A stretch of DNA of 64,000 bases from Sanguibacter hominis ATCC BAA-789 (GCF_012396185.1 NZ_JAAXOW010000001.1:744001-808000); one strand, 5' to 3'; counted from the first letter of the stretch, positions 44,279 to 53,668 are shown. The notes: a model not told the origin generated them from the sequence alone. Made by a program: numbers and translations.

Positions 44279-45655
44279 ATGGCGCCGAAGCTGTCGGCAC
44301 CGCTGTGGGCCGGACGGGAGCTCGTCGACCGTATCGCCCGCCGCTCCCCTGCCCGCCTCGCGCTCATCACGTTCGCCGGCGTGATCGCCGTGTTCACGGC
44401 CCTCCTCAACCTTCCCGCCGCGACCTCGAGCGGCGTACGCGCCCCGTTCGTCGACGCGTTCTTCACCGCGACGTCCGCGGTGTGCGTGACCGGTCTCGTG
44501 ACCGTCCCCACCGGCACCTACTGGTCGGTGTTCGGCCAGGCCGTCATCCTCGCCGGGATCCAGGTGGGCGGTCTCGGCGTCATGACCCTCGCGTCGATCC
44601 TTGGTGCGGCGGTCTCCCGGCGCATCGGCCTCACGCAACGGCTCCTGACCGCGTCGGAGACGAAGACGACACGGCTCGGCGAGGTCGGCTCGCTCATCCG
44701 CGTCGTCGTCATCACGTCGCTCACCCTCGAGTCGGTCATCGCGGCCCTCCTCCTGCCGCGCTTCCTCGCGCTCCACGAGACGTTCCGCGAGGCGCTCTGG
44801 CACTCCGTGTTCTACGCCGTGTCCGCGTTCAACAACGCCGGGTTCATCCCCACCGCTGAGGGGCTCGTCCCCCACGCGGGCGACTGGCTGCTGCTCCTGC
44901 CGATCATCCTGGGCGTGTTCATCGGTTCCCTCGGCTTCCCCGTGATCCTCAACATCGCGCGCGTCGGCCGTCGCGCGAGCCGGTGGAACCTGCACACGAA
45001 GCTCACGCTCACCGTGTCGGGCGCGCTCGTCGCGCTCGGCGCGGTCCTGTTCGCAGCGTTCGAGTGGCGCAACGACGAGACGATCGGCCCCCTCGGGTGG
45101 CCGGCCAAGCTGCTCACCTCCCTGTTCGCGGGCGTCATGCCACGCTCGGGCGGGTTCTCGGTCGTCGACACGGGCTCGATGAAGGAGTCGAGCTGGCTCA
45201 TCACGGACGCGCTCATGTTCGTCGGCGGCGGCTCGGCGTCGACCGCAGGCGGCATCAAGGTCACGACGCTCGCCGTGCTCATGCTCGCGATCATCGCGGA
45301 GGCCCGCGGTGACCGCGACATCGAGGCGTACGGCCGGCGCATCCCGCGCGACACCCTGCGACTGTCGATCGCGGTCGCGTTCATCGGCGCGACGGCCGTC
45401 CTGATCTCGACGCTCGTGCTCCTCGAGATCACCGGCTGGTCCCTCGACGTGCTGCTGTTCGAGACGATCTCCGCCTTCGCGACGTGCGGCTTGTCGACAG
45501 GTGTCACCCATCTGCTCCCCGAAGAGGGCAAGTACGTCCTCATCGTGTTGATGTTCGTGGGCCGCACCGGCACCATGACTCTTGCTGCAGCCCTCGCCCT
45601 GCGCGACCGCCGTCGCGTCATCCGGCTGCCCGAGGAGAGGCCCATCATTGGCTGA
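44279..45655 (+). CDS. TrkH/KtrB-type potassium channel subunit
   Basis: The membrane subunit of a Trk/Ktr potassium uptake system, 458 residues. Four K-filter regions can be read: TSAVCVTGLVTV, SAFNNAGFIPT, GVMPRSGGFSVVDTG and ISAFATCGLSTGVT, each around the conserved Gly of the selectivity filter. GGGAGG is 5-6 bases before the ATG. The gating loop SSTAGGIK-like stretch GSASTAGGIKVTT is present. It overlaps the following regulator gene by 8 bases. Confidence 0.94.
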   Translation: MAPKLSAPLWAGRELVDRIARRSPARLALITFAGVIAVFTALLNLPAATSSGVRAPFVDAFFTATSAVCVTGLVTVPTGTYWSVFGQAVILAGIQVGGLGVMTLASILGAAVSRRIGLTQRLLTASETKTTRLGEVGSLIRVVVITSLTLESVIAALLLPRFLALHETFREALWHSVFYAVSAFNNAGFIPTAEGLVPHAGDWLLLLPIILGVFIGSLGFPVILNIARVGRRASRWNLHTKLTLTVSGALVALGAVLFAAFEWRNDETIGPLGWPAKLLTSLFAGVMPRSGGFSVVDTGSMKESSWLITDALMFVGGGSASTAGGIKVTTLAVLMLAIIAEARGDRDIEAYGRRIPRDTLRLSIAVAFIGATAVLISTLVLLEITGWSLDVLLFETISAFATCGLSTGVTHLLPEEGKYVLIVLMFVGRTGTMTLAAALALRDRRRVIRLPEERPIIG

Positions 45656-46325
45656 CAGGAACACACCGGCGAGCACCCAGGACGCGGGTGTCCTCGTCAT
45701 CGGTCTCGGGCGCTTCGGCGCCTCTATCGCGACGACCCTCGACCGTCTGGGGCAGGACGTCCTCGCGGTCGAGCGCTCGGCCGCGCAGGTCCAGCACTGG
45801 ACGGGGCGGCTGCCGCTCGTCGAGGCCGACGCGACCAACCCCGAGGCGCTCGAGCAGCTCGGCGCACGGGACTTCCCGGTCGCGGTCGTGGGCGTGGGCT
45901 CGTCGCTCGAGGCGTCCGTCCTCATCACGGGCAACCTCGTCGACATCGGCACGCCGCAGATCTGGGCGAAGGCCGTCTCCGCGGAGCACGGCCGCATCCT
46001 CCAGCGGATCGGTGCGCACCACATCGTGTTCCCGGAGGCCGACGCAGGCAACCGCGTCGCGCACCTCGTCTCGGGCAAGCTCATGGACTACATCGAGGTC
46101 GAGGACGGCTTCACGATCGTCAAGATGCGCCCGCCGAAGGAGACGCAGGGCTTCACGATCGAGCAGTCGAAGGTGCGCGCACGCTACGGCGTGACCGTGA
46201 TCGGTGTGAAGCCGCCGGGGCAGGACTTCATCTACGCGACGCCCCAGACCCGCATCTCGGCGAACGACATGCTCGTCGTCTCCGGGCACGCCGAGCTGCT
46301 CGAGCGGTTCGCGGCGCGCCCCTGA
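45648..46325 (+). CDS. TrkA/KtrA-type cytosolic regulator of potassium uptake
   Basis: The RCK regulatory partner of the TrkH-like channel, 225 residues from a TTG at 45648 that overlaps the trkH stop, with GAGAGG 7 bases upstream. The N-terminal RCK_N domain has VLVIGLGRFGASIATTL (nucleotide-binding GLGRFG), then acidic VEADATNPEAL. The C-terminal TrkA_C domain covers about residues 140-220. It is a single RCK_N plus RCK_C, so closer to KtrA than to the duplicated TrkA. An ATG start could only be found by leaving the family's N-terminus, which supports the TTG. Confidence 0.93.
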   Translation: MADRNTPASTQDAGVLVIGLGRFGASIATTLDRLGQDVLAVERSAAQVQHWTGRLPLVEADATNPEALEQLGARDFPVAVVGVGSSLEASVLITGNLVDIGTPQIWAKAVSAEHGRILQRIGAHHIVFPEADAGNRVAHLVSGKLMDYIEVEDGFTIVKMRPPKETQGFTIEQSKVRARYGVTVIGVKPPGQDFIYATPQTRISANDMLVVSGHAELLERFAARP

Positions 46326-46335
46326 GGGCGCGAGC

Positions 46336-46377
46336 GAGGGCCAGGTCTGGCCTTCGCCTCAGCCAGACCTGACCCTC
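46336..46377 (+). terminator. Terminator of trkH-trkA
   Basis: The arms at 46336-46351 (GAGGGCCAGGTCTGGC) and 46362-46377 form a 16-bp stem with one mismatch and a 10-base loop, 10 bases after the trkA stop. Confidence 0.85.
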
Positions 46378-46408
46378 CCGGGGCCGCCGGTTCTCCACTC
46401 CGTCGACC

Positions 46409-46453
46409 CCGGTGCGGCGGGGTGGCACCCATGCGGCCACCCCGCCGCACCGG
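46409..46453 (-). terminator. Terminator of the GH43 gene
   Basis: An 18-bp perfect stem joins 46409-46426 (starting CCGGTGCGGCGGGG) and 46436-46453 with a 9-base loop. It is 27 bases past the stop of the minus-strand GH43 gene, back-to-back with the trkA terminator. Confidence 0.85.
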
Positions 46454-46480
46454 CGACCTCCGAGGAGGCCGCCGGTGCTT

Positions 46481-47202
46481 CTAGCGGCGGACGGTGAGGG
46501 TGGTGGTCTTCGCGGCCTTGTTCGCCGACGACGAGCCACCGAACGTGACCGTCACCTTGTAGGTGCCCTTGCCCAGCCGCGGCAGCTTCACCGACGCCTT
46601 GCCGTTCGCACCCACCGACACCGAACGCGTCACCACCGTGCGGTTCTTGCCCTTGACCTTCGAGGTGACCTTCACGCCCACCGTCCCGGCCCGCGAACCC
46701 ACGCTCGTCACGCTCACCGCGAGCGTCGCCTTCGACCGCGCCGACACCTTCTTCGGCGCCACCTTCACCGACACCTTCGAGCTCGCCTTGACGACCTCGA
46801 GCACCACCACGTCCGACGACCCCGCAAACCTCGCGTCACCGCCGTACGAGACCGTCAACGACCGACGACCCACCGCGACGTCCTTGACCAGACGCACCGT
46901 GGCACCACCCTGCTTCAACGTCGCCGACCCGACCACACGCGCCCCATCGAGCACACGCACCTGACCCGACGGAACCCCGCCAGCACCAGAGACCCGCACC
47001 CGCACGCTCGCAGCCTTGCCGAACGACACCCGCTCCGGAGCAACCACCGCCACCGTCGCCGACGGCGCCAGCACCACACCCGCACGAGGCACCACCACCG
47101 AACCCACCGGCTCGACGTTCCCCGCACGATCCACACCACGGAACTCCACCGTGACCTCACCCGAACCCACCACCACCGGACCCGAGTACGTAGCCCACGC
47201 GG
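46481..47202 (-). repeat. 722-bp repeat, copy 1 (3' end of GH43 gene 1)
   Basis: This stretch matches 50006-50727 base for base except for about three substitutions I could find by eye (near 46743, 46820 and 46902 in this copy). It encodes the last 240 residues, including the Ig-like C-terminal domains, with one amino-acid change (Ser to Thr). Identity drops sharply on the 5' side. Confidence 0.9.
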
Positions 47203-49891
47203 TCGGGGTCGAGCCGGTGACGAGGCGGTACTCGATCCGGGCGACGCCCGAGCCGCCGTCGGCGCTGCGCAGCGTGACCGTGCGCGCCACCGCGTCGACG
47301 GTCGCGCTCGTCACGGGCGGGGTCGTGTCAGCCGGCGCCGGCACGACGAGCGTCCCGGACGTCGAGCTGGCCCCGACCACGTCGTAACCGAGGTACGCGG
47401 CGACGACGTCGACCGACCCGGCACGCAGGGTGTCGGGGAGCGTGACGCGCGCCTTGCCGTCGACGAGGCGGACCGTCGTCGACCAGGTGTCGCCGACCGA
47501 GAGGCGCACGGAGCCCACGACCTGCCCCTTGTCGCTCGCGACGACCGTGACGTCGGCGCGAGACGCGGTGCCTGCCGGGGCCGGGGTGAGCGTGAGCTGC
47601 GTCGTCGACGTGACCGCTGTGGCGGGGTTGCCACGGACGGCGTCGAGCTCAGCCTTCGTCACAGGCGCGACCGTGCCGTGCCGCGGGCTCGTGGGGAGCG
47701 TGTACGGCGACGGGATGACCCAGGTCGGGTCGTCGAGGCTCGCCGAGTGCATCGGGATGAAGCCGCGGCCGCCGTACTCGTCGACGAACAGGTAGTAGCC
47801 GCCGCCGTTGACATCGCCCTCGTTGGCCTTGAAGATCGTCGGCCCCTCGAGCGCGCGGGTGCTGGCCTTCTGCCCGATGCAGTCGGTCACGTGCTCCCAC
47901 TCGGACAGCGGAGCGGTGAGCGTGCGCGAACGCTCCTGGATGATGTCCGTGCAGCCGCTCGCCGAGCCCTCGTCCTTCGTGAACCGGTGGTACCAGCCGT
48001 CCTCCTTGAGGACGGTCGAGTCGATGAGCGACTTGCCCGAGTCCTGCCAGACCTTCGCCTCGCTGAACGTCACGAAGTCACGCGTCGTCGCATACATCAT
48101 GCGGTTGTACTGGCTGCCCGTGTGGTCCGGGTCGTCAGCGGCGAACAGCTTGGACGCCCAGAACACGACGTACGCGCCGAGCTCGTCGTCCCAGTACGCC
48201 TCGGGTGCCCACGTGTTGCCGGCGTTGTCCGGGGACACCTTGACGTGGCGCTGCTCGGACCAGGTCTGCAAGTCGGTCGACTCCCAGACCTCGATGTACT
48301 GGCTGCCGTGTCGCTGCGCGACGTCCCAGTCGCCGTTGCGGCCGATCGAGAGGTCGGTCGCGATGAGGTACCAGCGGTCGCCCTGCGGTGAGCGGATGAG
48401 GAACGGGTCGCGCAGGCCCTTCGTGCCCTGGGTGGACTCGAGGACGGGGGTGCCGGCGTTGAGCTCGTCCCACCGGAGGGCGTCGTTGCCGCGGCTCGCT
48501 GCGAGGTAGATCTTCTCGCCGGCGATCGAGTTGCCGGTGAAGTAGGAGAACACGTAGCCCTCGGTCGGCACCGCACGCGGCGCAGCCTTGACGGTGAGCC
48601 GGCGGGTGGACGTCGCGGTCGCGGCGCCGTTCACGACGTGCGCCGTGACGGTGACGACGACGTCGTCCTCGCCGTAGGCGGGGCGTGTCACCTCTCCCGT
48701 GGCGGTGACGACGTCGGGAGCGGAGCTGGTCCACGTGATGGCCGAGCCGAGCGGGCCGGTCGTCGGGAGCGTGATGTGACCGCGGACGTCGTCCGGGGAG
48801 ACGAGCTCGACGTGCTCGGCGTCCCAGGCGGCCTTCTCGGCCGGGGTGACGTCGGGCAGGACCGTCGCGGCGAAGGTGCGTGCCGTGGACGCGGTTCCCT
48901 TCGTGAGGGTCGCGGTCAGCACGACGTCGGCCGGGTCGCCGCCGGCGGCGGGACGCGTGACGCGGCCTGTCGCCGAGATGACGTCAGGCTTGTCCGAGGA
49001 CCACGTGACGGCGACGCCGCCGGCGAGCGCGGGGAGCGTCAGGTCCCCGCTGACGGCGGTCAGGTCGCCGAGGTCGAGGCTCGCAGCCGCGTCCGCGAGG
49101 ACGTCGTCGATCACACGGTCGGCAAGGTCGGCGACGTCGCCCGCAGGGAGCGCGTGGTCGTAGACACGGAAGTCGCGCAGCACTCCCTTGAAGGAACCGT
49201 CGGCTGCGTAGGCCGAGCGGCCGAGGACGTTGCGGGTCGTGACGCCGCCGCCGATCGAGCCGGGGGTCACGGAGACACCCTCGGTACGCCTCACCTCGAC
49301 GCCGTCCTCGTAGAGGATGCCGGTCGTCCCGGTCTGCGTGTAGGCGATGTGCTTCCACACGCCCTGCGTGAGGTTGCGACCCGCGGACGTCACGTTGCCG
49401 CCCTCGCCGCCCCAGGCGCCCTGGCTGAGCGCGACGCGGTACGGGAACGCGGTCGTGAAGAGGTACCCGTTGCCACTCTGCGGGCTCCCGACGGCGAGGT
49501 TGCCGAAGTTGTAGATGAAGTGGTTCCCCTGGAGCGCTGGGTCGACCCAGACGTCGGTCGCGACCGTGATCGAGTCGAGCCCGGCGAGGATGTTGTCCGG
49601 CATCCTGATGGCGTTGCCGCTGCTCGCGGAGCCGCCGGAGAACGTGAAGCCGTCGCCGTCGTTCCAGGTCGTGGGGCCGTCGACGGTCCCGTCGTTGTCG
49701 TTGCCGGACGAGTCGACGGCGACGGTGCCGGCGGTCTCGTCGAGCTTGTACCAGGCGACCATGCCCGCGGGTGCGGGGTCGGCGGCCTGCGCGGGCGCTG
49801 CCGCGAGGCCGGTGAACGTGAGGGCGGCGATCGCCGACCAGGCGATCGCCCGGCCGGTCCGGGATGCCGGCCGGGTGGTTGGTGCAGTCAT
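46481..49891 (-). CDS. Secreted LamG-GH43 arabinan/xylan-active glycosidase, copy 1
   Basis: A large secreted glycoside hydrolase, 1136 residues from the ATG at 49891 (AGGAG 5 bases upstream). The layout is a signal peptide (1-37, ending AQA), a LamG/concanavalin-like domain (45-245), and two atrophied Ig-like (aBig) domains (about 260-440, each with VTWSS and GxVTRPA). A five-bladed GH43 domain (about 445-790) follows, with catalytic base RDPFLIR, IDSTVL and acid ALEGPTIF. Ig-like domains and a Lys-rich C-terminus (TVRR) close the chain. The GH43 family cleaves alpha-L-arabinofuranosyl or beta-xylosyl bonds. The adjacent arabinose operon makes arabinofuranosidase or arabinanase activity likely, but the exact substrate is not shown. 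Confidence 0.85.
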   Translation of the reverse strand: MTAPTTRPASRTGRAIAWSAIAALTFTGLAAAPAQAADPAPAGMVAWYKLDETAGTVAVDSSGNDNDGTVDGPTTWNDGDGFTFSGGSASSGNAIRMPDNILAGLDSITVATDVWVDPALQGNHFIYNFGNLAVGSPQSGNGYLFTTAFPYRVALSQGAWGGEGGNVTSAGRNLTQGVWKHIAYTQTGTTGILYEDGVEVRRTEGVSVTPGSIGGGVTTRNVLGRSAYAADGSFKGVLRDFRVYDHALPAGDVADLADRVIDDVLADAAASLDLGDLTAVSGDLTLPALAGGVAVTWSSDKPDVISATGRVTRPAAGGDPADVVLTATLTKGTASTARTFAATVLPDVTPAEKAAWDAEHVELVSPDDVRGHITLPTTGPLGSAITWTSSAPDVVTATGEVTRPAYGEDDVVVTVTAHVVNGAATATSTRRLTVKAAPRAVPTEGYVFSYFTGNSIAGEKIYLAASRGNDALRWDELNAGTPVLESTQGTKGLRDPFLIRSPQGDRWYLIATDLSIGRNGDWDVAQRHGSQYIEVWESTDLQTWSEQRHVKVSPDNAGNTWAPEAYWDDELGAYVVFWASKLFAADDPDHTGSQYNRMMYATTRDFVTFSEAKVWQDSGKSLIDSTVLKEDGWYHRFTKDEGSASGCTDIIQERSRTLTAPLSEWEHVTDCIGQKASTRALEGPTIFKANEGDVNGGGYYLFVDEYGGRGFIPMHSASLDDPTWVIPSPYTLPTSPRHGTVAPVTKAELDAVRGNPATAVTSTTQLTLTPAPAGTASRADVTVVASDKGQVVGSVRLSVGDTWSTTVRLVDGKARVTLPDTLRAGSVDVVAAYLGYDVVGASSTSGTLVVPAPADTTPPVTSATVDAVARTVTLRSADGGSGVARIEYRLVTGSTPTAWATYSGPVVVGSGEVTVEFRGVDRAGNVEPVGSVVVPRAGVVLAPSATVAVVAPERVSFGKAASVRVRVSGAGGVPSGQVRVLDGARVVGSATLKQGGATVRLVKDVAVGRRSLTVSYGGDARFAGSSDVVVLEVVKASSKVSVKVAPKKVSARSKATLAVSVTSVGSRAGTVGVKVTSKVKGKNRTVVTRSVSVGANGKASVKLPRLGKGTYKVTVTFGGSSSANKAAKTTTLTVRR

Positions 49892-49912
49892 GTCACTCCT
49901 TCGTGAGGGGGT

Positions 49913-49942
49913 GGGGTGGGCCCTGGAGGACGGGCCCACCCC
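49913..49942 (-). other. Hairpin in the 5' region of GH43 gene 1
   Basis: GGGGTGGGCCC (49913-49923) pairs perfectly with GGGCCCACCCC (49932-49942) across an 8-base loop. It sits about 10 bases upstream of the ribosome site of gene 1, between that site and the terminator of gene 2. It may insulate gene 1 from readthrough or stabilise its mRNA. Confidence 0.55.
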
Positions 49943-49948
49943 CGGGGA

Positions 49949-49986
49949 CGGCGCGCGGCGCCCGTGGGGGTGGGCGTCGCGCGCCG
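49949..49986 (-). terminator. Terminator of GH43 gene 2
   Basis: CGGCGCGCGGCGCCC (49949-49963) and 49972-49986 form a 15-bp stem with one mismatch and an 8-base loop, 19 bases past the stop of gene 2 on the minus strand. Confidence 0.75.
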
Positions 49987-50005
49987 GGTCCTTCGGGGAC
50001 CAGGC

Positions 50006-50727
50006 CTAGCGGCGGACGGTGAGGGTGGTGGTCTTCGCGGCCTTGTTCGCCGACGACGAGCCACCGAACGTGACCGTCACCTTGTAGGTGCCCTTGCCCA
50101 GCCGCGGCAGCTTCACCGACGCCTTGCCGTTCGCACCCACCGACACCGAACGCGTCACCACCGTGCGGTTCTTGCCCTTGACCTTCGAGGTGACCTTCAC
50201 GCCCACCGTCCCGGCCCGCGAACCCACGCTCGTCACGCTCACCGCGAGCGTCGCCTTCGACCGCGCCGTCACCTTCTTCGGCGCCACCTTCACCGACACC
50301 TTCGAGCTCGCCTTGACGACCTCGAGCACCACCACGTCCGACGAACCCGCAAACCTCGCGTCACCGCCGTACGAGACCGTCAACGACCGACGACCCACCG
50401 CGACGTCCTTGACCAGACGCACCGTGGCGCCACCCTGCTTCAACGTCGCCGACCCGACCACACGCGCCCCATCGAGCACACGCACCTGACCCGACGGAAC
50501 CCCGCCAGCACCAGAGACCCGCACCCGCACGCTCGCAGCCTTGCCGAACGACACCCGCTCCGGAGCAACCACCGCCACCGTCGCCGACGGCGCCAGCACC
50601 ACACCCGCACGAGGCACCACCACCGAACCCACCGGCTCGACGTTCCCCGCACGATCCACACCACGGAACTCCACCGTGACCTCACCCGAACCCACCACCA
50701 CCGGACCCGAGTACGTAGCCCACGCGG
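50006..50727 (-). repeat. 722-bp repeat, copy 2 (3' end of GH43 gene 2)
   Basis: Near-identical partner of 46481-47202, same length and orientation. The spacing from one copy to the next is 3525 bp. The repeat begins exactly at the TAG stop codon and ends inside the codons for AWATYSG. Confidence 0.9.
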
Positions 50728-53668
50728 CGGAGCCGGTGCGCGTCTCGATGCGGGCAACGCCCGACGTCGCGTCGTCGGCCCGGACCGTGACGGTCCGGTT
50801 CTTCGCGTCGACGGTCGCGCTCGTCACGGGCGCGGTCGTGTCGACGTCGACGCCGACCACCGCGACGGACGAGACGTTGTCGGTCGTGTCGGTCGCACGG
50901 GCACGGACCTCGTGCCGTCCGTCCGTCGTGAGCGTGACCGACGCGGTACCGCCCGCGGTGCGCTGCCAGGCGCCGCCGTCGACAGAGACCTCCACTGAGG
51001 CCACGCCCGAGTCGTCGCTGCCCGTGGCGGTGACGGTCACAGGGCGCGAGGTCCACCAGCCGGCGCTGCCGGTCGGGGTGGCGGGAGCGATCGTGAGCGC
51101 GACCGTCGGGTCGACGGCGTCGCGCACGACGACCGTCACGGACGCCTCGACGGGCGAGCCCGCGACCGGCGCCGCACGCAGGATGAACGTGCCGCGCTCG
51201 GCGTACTGCGCCGGGTCGATCGTCGGCCAGGTCACGGGCACGGCCCGGGTCGAGCCGTCACGGTAGGTGACGATCGCCGTCGCCGGGAGCGTCGGGGCGA
51301 CGCCTTCGCGCGTCGTGACGGTCTGCGCCGCGATCGAGTCGACGAGCAGGTCCGGCTGGTAGGCAGCGAGCAGGTTCTCGTACTCCGTCTGCGTGATCGG
51401 CAGGACGGTGCCGTGCCGAGGGCTCAGCGGCAGGTCCGCCTGCTCGGCGACGCTCGTCCACGTGCCAGACTCGAGATCGGTCGACGCGAACGGCACGTAG
51501 CCGCGACCGCCGTGATAGCTCGGCTGGTCCTGGAACAGGTACCAGGTGTCCTGGCCGCCGGTGTTCACGTCGCCGTCGTTGGCCTTGAAGATGGTCGGAC
51601 CCTCACCGTTGGTGAACGCGCCGCCCCAGCCGTTCGGCTGACCGACGCCGACGGCCTCCTTGATGAGCTGCCAGCCCGGGCTGCTCGACGTCGTCGGCAG
51701 GGAGCCCTCGATGCGTGCGTGCAGGTCGGTCGACTTCTCCTGGCGGACCGTCATGGACGCCTCGTCCTTGGTGAAGCGGTAGTAGACGTCGTCGTGCTCG
51801 ACGACGGTCGAGTCGATCGTGCCCTTGCCGCTGCCGCGCTTGACGTCGATCCACGTCTGCGGCTCGGTGAACGTGACGAAGTCGCGCGTGCTGACGACCA
51901 TCATCCGGTTGTAGCTCGTGCTCGCCGACCGCCCCGTGGTGCTCGTGGTCTCGTAGAGGTTGGACGCCCAGTAGACGAGGTAGCTGCCCGTCGACTCGTC
52001 CCAGTGCGCCTCAGGCGCCCACGTGTTGCCCGCGTAGTCGGACGACACCTTGACGTGCCGCTGGTCCGACCAGCTCACGAGGTCGGTCGACTCCCAGATC
52101 TCGAGGTAGAGGCTCCCGGTCTCCTGCGCGGTCCCGAAGTTGCCGCCCGCAGCGATCTGCAGGTCGGTCGCCAGGAGGTAGAAACGGTCTCCCTCGGGGG
52201 ACCTGATGATGAACGGGTCGCGCAGGCCCTTCTCGCCGTACTCGGAGGTGAGGACGGCGCGACCGTCGTTCAGCTCGTCCCAGTGCAGCGCGTCGTTGCC
52301 CTTGCTCGCGCCGAAGAAGATCTTCTCGCCACCGGCCTGCTCGCCCGTGAAGTACGGGAAGAAGTAGGCGGCGGGCTCCTCGGCGACGGGTGCCGGCGCG
52401 ACGCGCGCGGTGAGCTGGCGCGTGCCGGTCGCGACGCCCGCAGCGGCGCTCACGGTGAGGGTGACCTCGACGGGGTCGCCTCCTGCAGCGGGCCGCGTCA
52501 CCTCGCCGGTCGGCGTGATGACGGCGGGCTTGTCTGAGGTCCACACCAGGTCGACGACGCCGACCCTGGCGGGGAGGAGGACGTTGCCTCGGACATCGCT
52601 GAGGTGGGGGATGTCGAGCCCGTCGAGCACGTCGTCGACCACCTGCTGCAGGGATTGGACGTTCACGACGAAGTCTCGCGTGACCGCTGCGCCGCCGAGG
52701 CTGACGGTCGCGGTGAGCGTGACCTCGACCGTGTCGGCTGTCGGGACGACGTGACCCGACGTCGAGACGACGTCCGGGTCGCTCGACGACCACGTGATCT
52801 GCGAGCCGCCCGCGCCGCGCGTCGGCAGCGTGAGGTCGCTCCCGACGTCGGTGAGGTCGCCGAGGTCGATCGCCTGGGCGTCGGCGGCGCGCACGGCGTC
52901 CGCGTCGAGCAGACCGTCGTACACCTTGAAGTCGCGGATCTTGCCCTTGAACGAGTTGTCCGGGTAGGCCGAGCGGCCCAGGACGTTGCGCGTCGTCGTC
53001 CCGTCGGGCTCGCCGAGGTCCTTCGGGGACACGGTCAGGCCGGACGTCGAGGCGACGAGCTGGCCGTCCTCGTAGAGGCGGGCGGCGCCGGGCTCCGCGA
53101 CGGAGCCGCCGTCGACGACGTACGTGAGGTGCTTCCACACGCCGGTCGCGATGCCGCCGGGCCGGGAGACGGACTGCTCGGTGTGGTAGCCGTCGGACGC
53201 GATCGTGGCGCGCAGGCGTGAGCTGGAGTCCTTGCCCGTGACGAAGAGGTAGCCGGTACCGTTCGGGTAGGTCGCCGGGTTGCCGAAGTTGAAGATGAAG
53301 TAGTTGCCGGACAACGACGCGTCGACCCAGACGTCGAAGTCGATCGTCACGTCGTCGACCCCGGCGAGCAGGTTGTCGGGCAGCGTGATCGCGTTGCCGC
53401 TGTTGTTGCCGCCTCCCGAGAAGGTGAAGCCGTCCCCGCCGTTCCACGTCGCCGCTCCGGCGACCGTCCCGTCGCGCCCGTTGCCCGACGCGTCGGCGGC
53501 CACGCCGCCCGACGTCTCGTCGAGCTTGTACCAGGCGAGGAGGTCGGGCTCGTCCCCGGCAGCCTGCGCGGGAACCGTGGCAAGACCCGTGAGGGCGACG
53601 GCGGCCGCCGTCGTCCACGCGGTCCCGAGCGCTAGCCACCGGCGGTGCGCTGTCCTTCGTTCTCTCAT
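50006..53668 (-). CDS. Secreted LamG-GH43 arabinan/xylan-active glycosidase, copy 2
   Basis: A 1220-residue paralogue of the downstream gene with the same order: signal peptide (to about residue 37, VPAQAAG), LamG domain (about 42-265), two aBig domains, GH43 (about 440-800; RDPFIIR, IDSTVV, NGEGPTIF), then Ig-like modules and the shared C-terminus. It has an extra Ig-like/FIVAR-type stretch (about 815-1000: bacterial Ig YADGST-like TYRDGSTRAVPV and VALTIAPATPTGSAG) that copy 1 lacks. The start ATG has the same leader, CACGAAGGAGTGAC, as copy 1. It lies after the ABC transporter genes, with no operator of the ara type in front of it. Confidence 0.85.
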   Translation of the reverse strand: MRERRTAHRRWLALGTAWTTAAAVALTGLATVPAQAAGDEPDLLAWYKLDETSGGVAADASGNGRDGTVAGAATWNGGDGFTFSGGGNNSGNAITLPDNLLAGVDDVTIDFDVWVDASLSGNYFIFNFGNPATYPNGTGYLFVTGKDSSSRLRATIASDGYHTEQSVSRPGGIATGVWKHLTYVVDGGSVAEPGAARLYEDGQLVASTSGLTVSPKDLGEPDGTTTRNVLGRSAYPDNSFKGKIRDFKVYDGLLDADAVRAADAQAIDLGDLTDVGSDLTLPTRGAGGSQITWSSSDPDVVSTSGHVVPTADTVEVTLTATVSLGGAAVTRDFVVNVQSLQQVVDDVLDGLDIPHLSDVRGNVLLPARVGVVDLVWTSDKPAVITPTGEVTRPAAGGDPVEVTLTVSAAAGVATGTRQLTARVAPAPVAEEPAAYFFPYFTGEQAGGEKIFFGASKGNDALHWDELNDGRAVLTSEYGEKGLRDPFIIRSPEGDRFYLLATDLQIAAGGNFGTAQETGSLYLEIWESTDLVSWSDQRHVKVSSDYAGNTWAPEAHWDESTGSYLVYWASNLYETTSTTGRSASTSYNRMMVVSTRDFVTFTEPQTWIDVKRGSGKGTIDSTVVEHDDVYYRFTKDEASMTVRQEKSTDLHARIEGSLPTTSSSPGWQLIKEAVGVGQPNGWGGAFTNGEGPTIFKANDGDVNTGGQDTWYLFQDQPSYHGGRGYVPFASTDLESGTWTSVAEQADLPLSPRHGTVLPITQTEYENLLAAYQPDLLVDSIAAQTVTTREGVAPTLPATAIVTYRDGSTRAVPVTWPTIDPAQYAERGTFILRAAPVAGSPVEASVTVVVRDAVDPTVALTIAPATPTGSAGWWTSRPVTVTATGSDDSGVASVEVSVDGGAWQRTAGGTASVTLTTDGRHEVRARATDTTDNVSSVAVVGVDVDTTAPVTSATVDAKNRTVTVRADDATSGVARIETRTGSAAWATYSGPVVVGSGEVTVEFRGVDRAGNVEPVGSVVVPRAGVVLAPSATVAVVAPERVSFGKAASVRVRVSGAGGVPSGQVRVLDGARVVGSATLKQGGATVRLVKDVAVGRRSLTVSYGGDARFAGSSDVVVLEVVKASSKVSVKVAPKKVTARSKATLAVSVTSVGSRAGTVGVKVTSKVKGKNRTVVTRSVSVGANGKASVKLPRLGKGTYKVTVTFGGSSSANKAAKTTTLTVRR

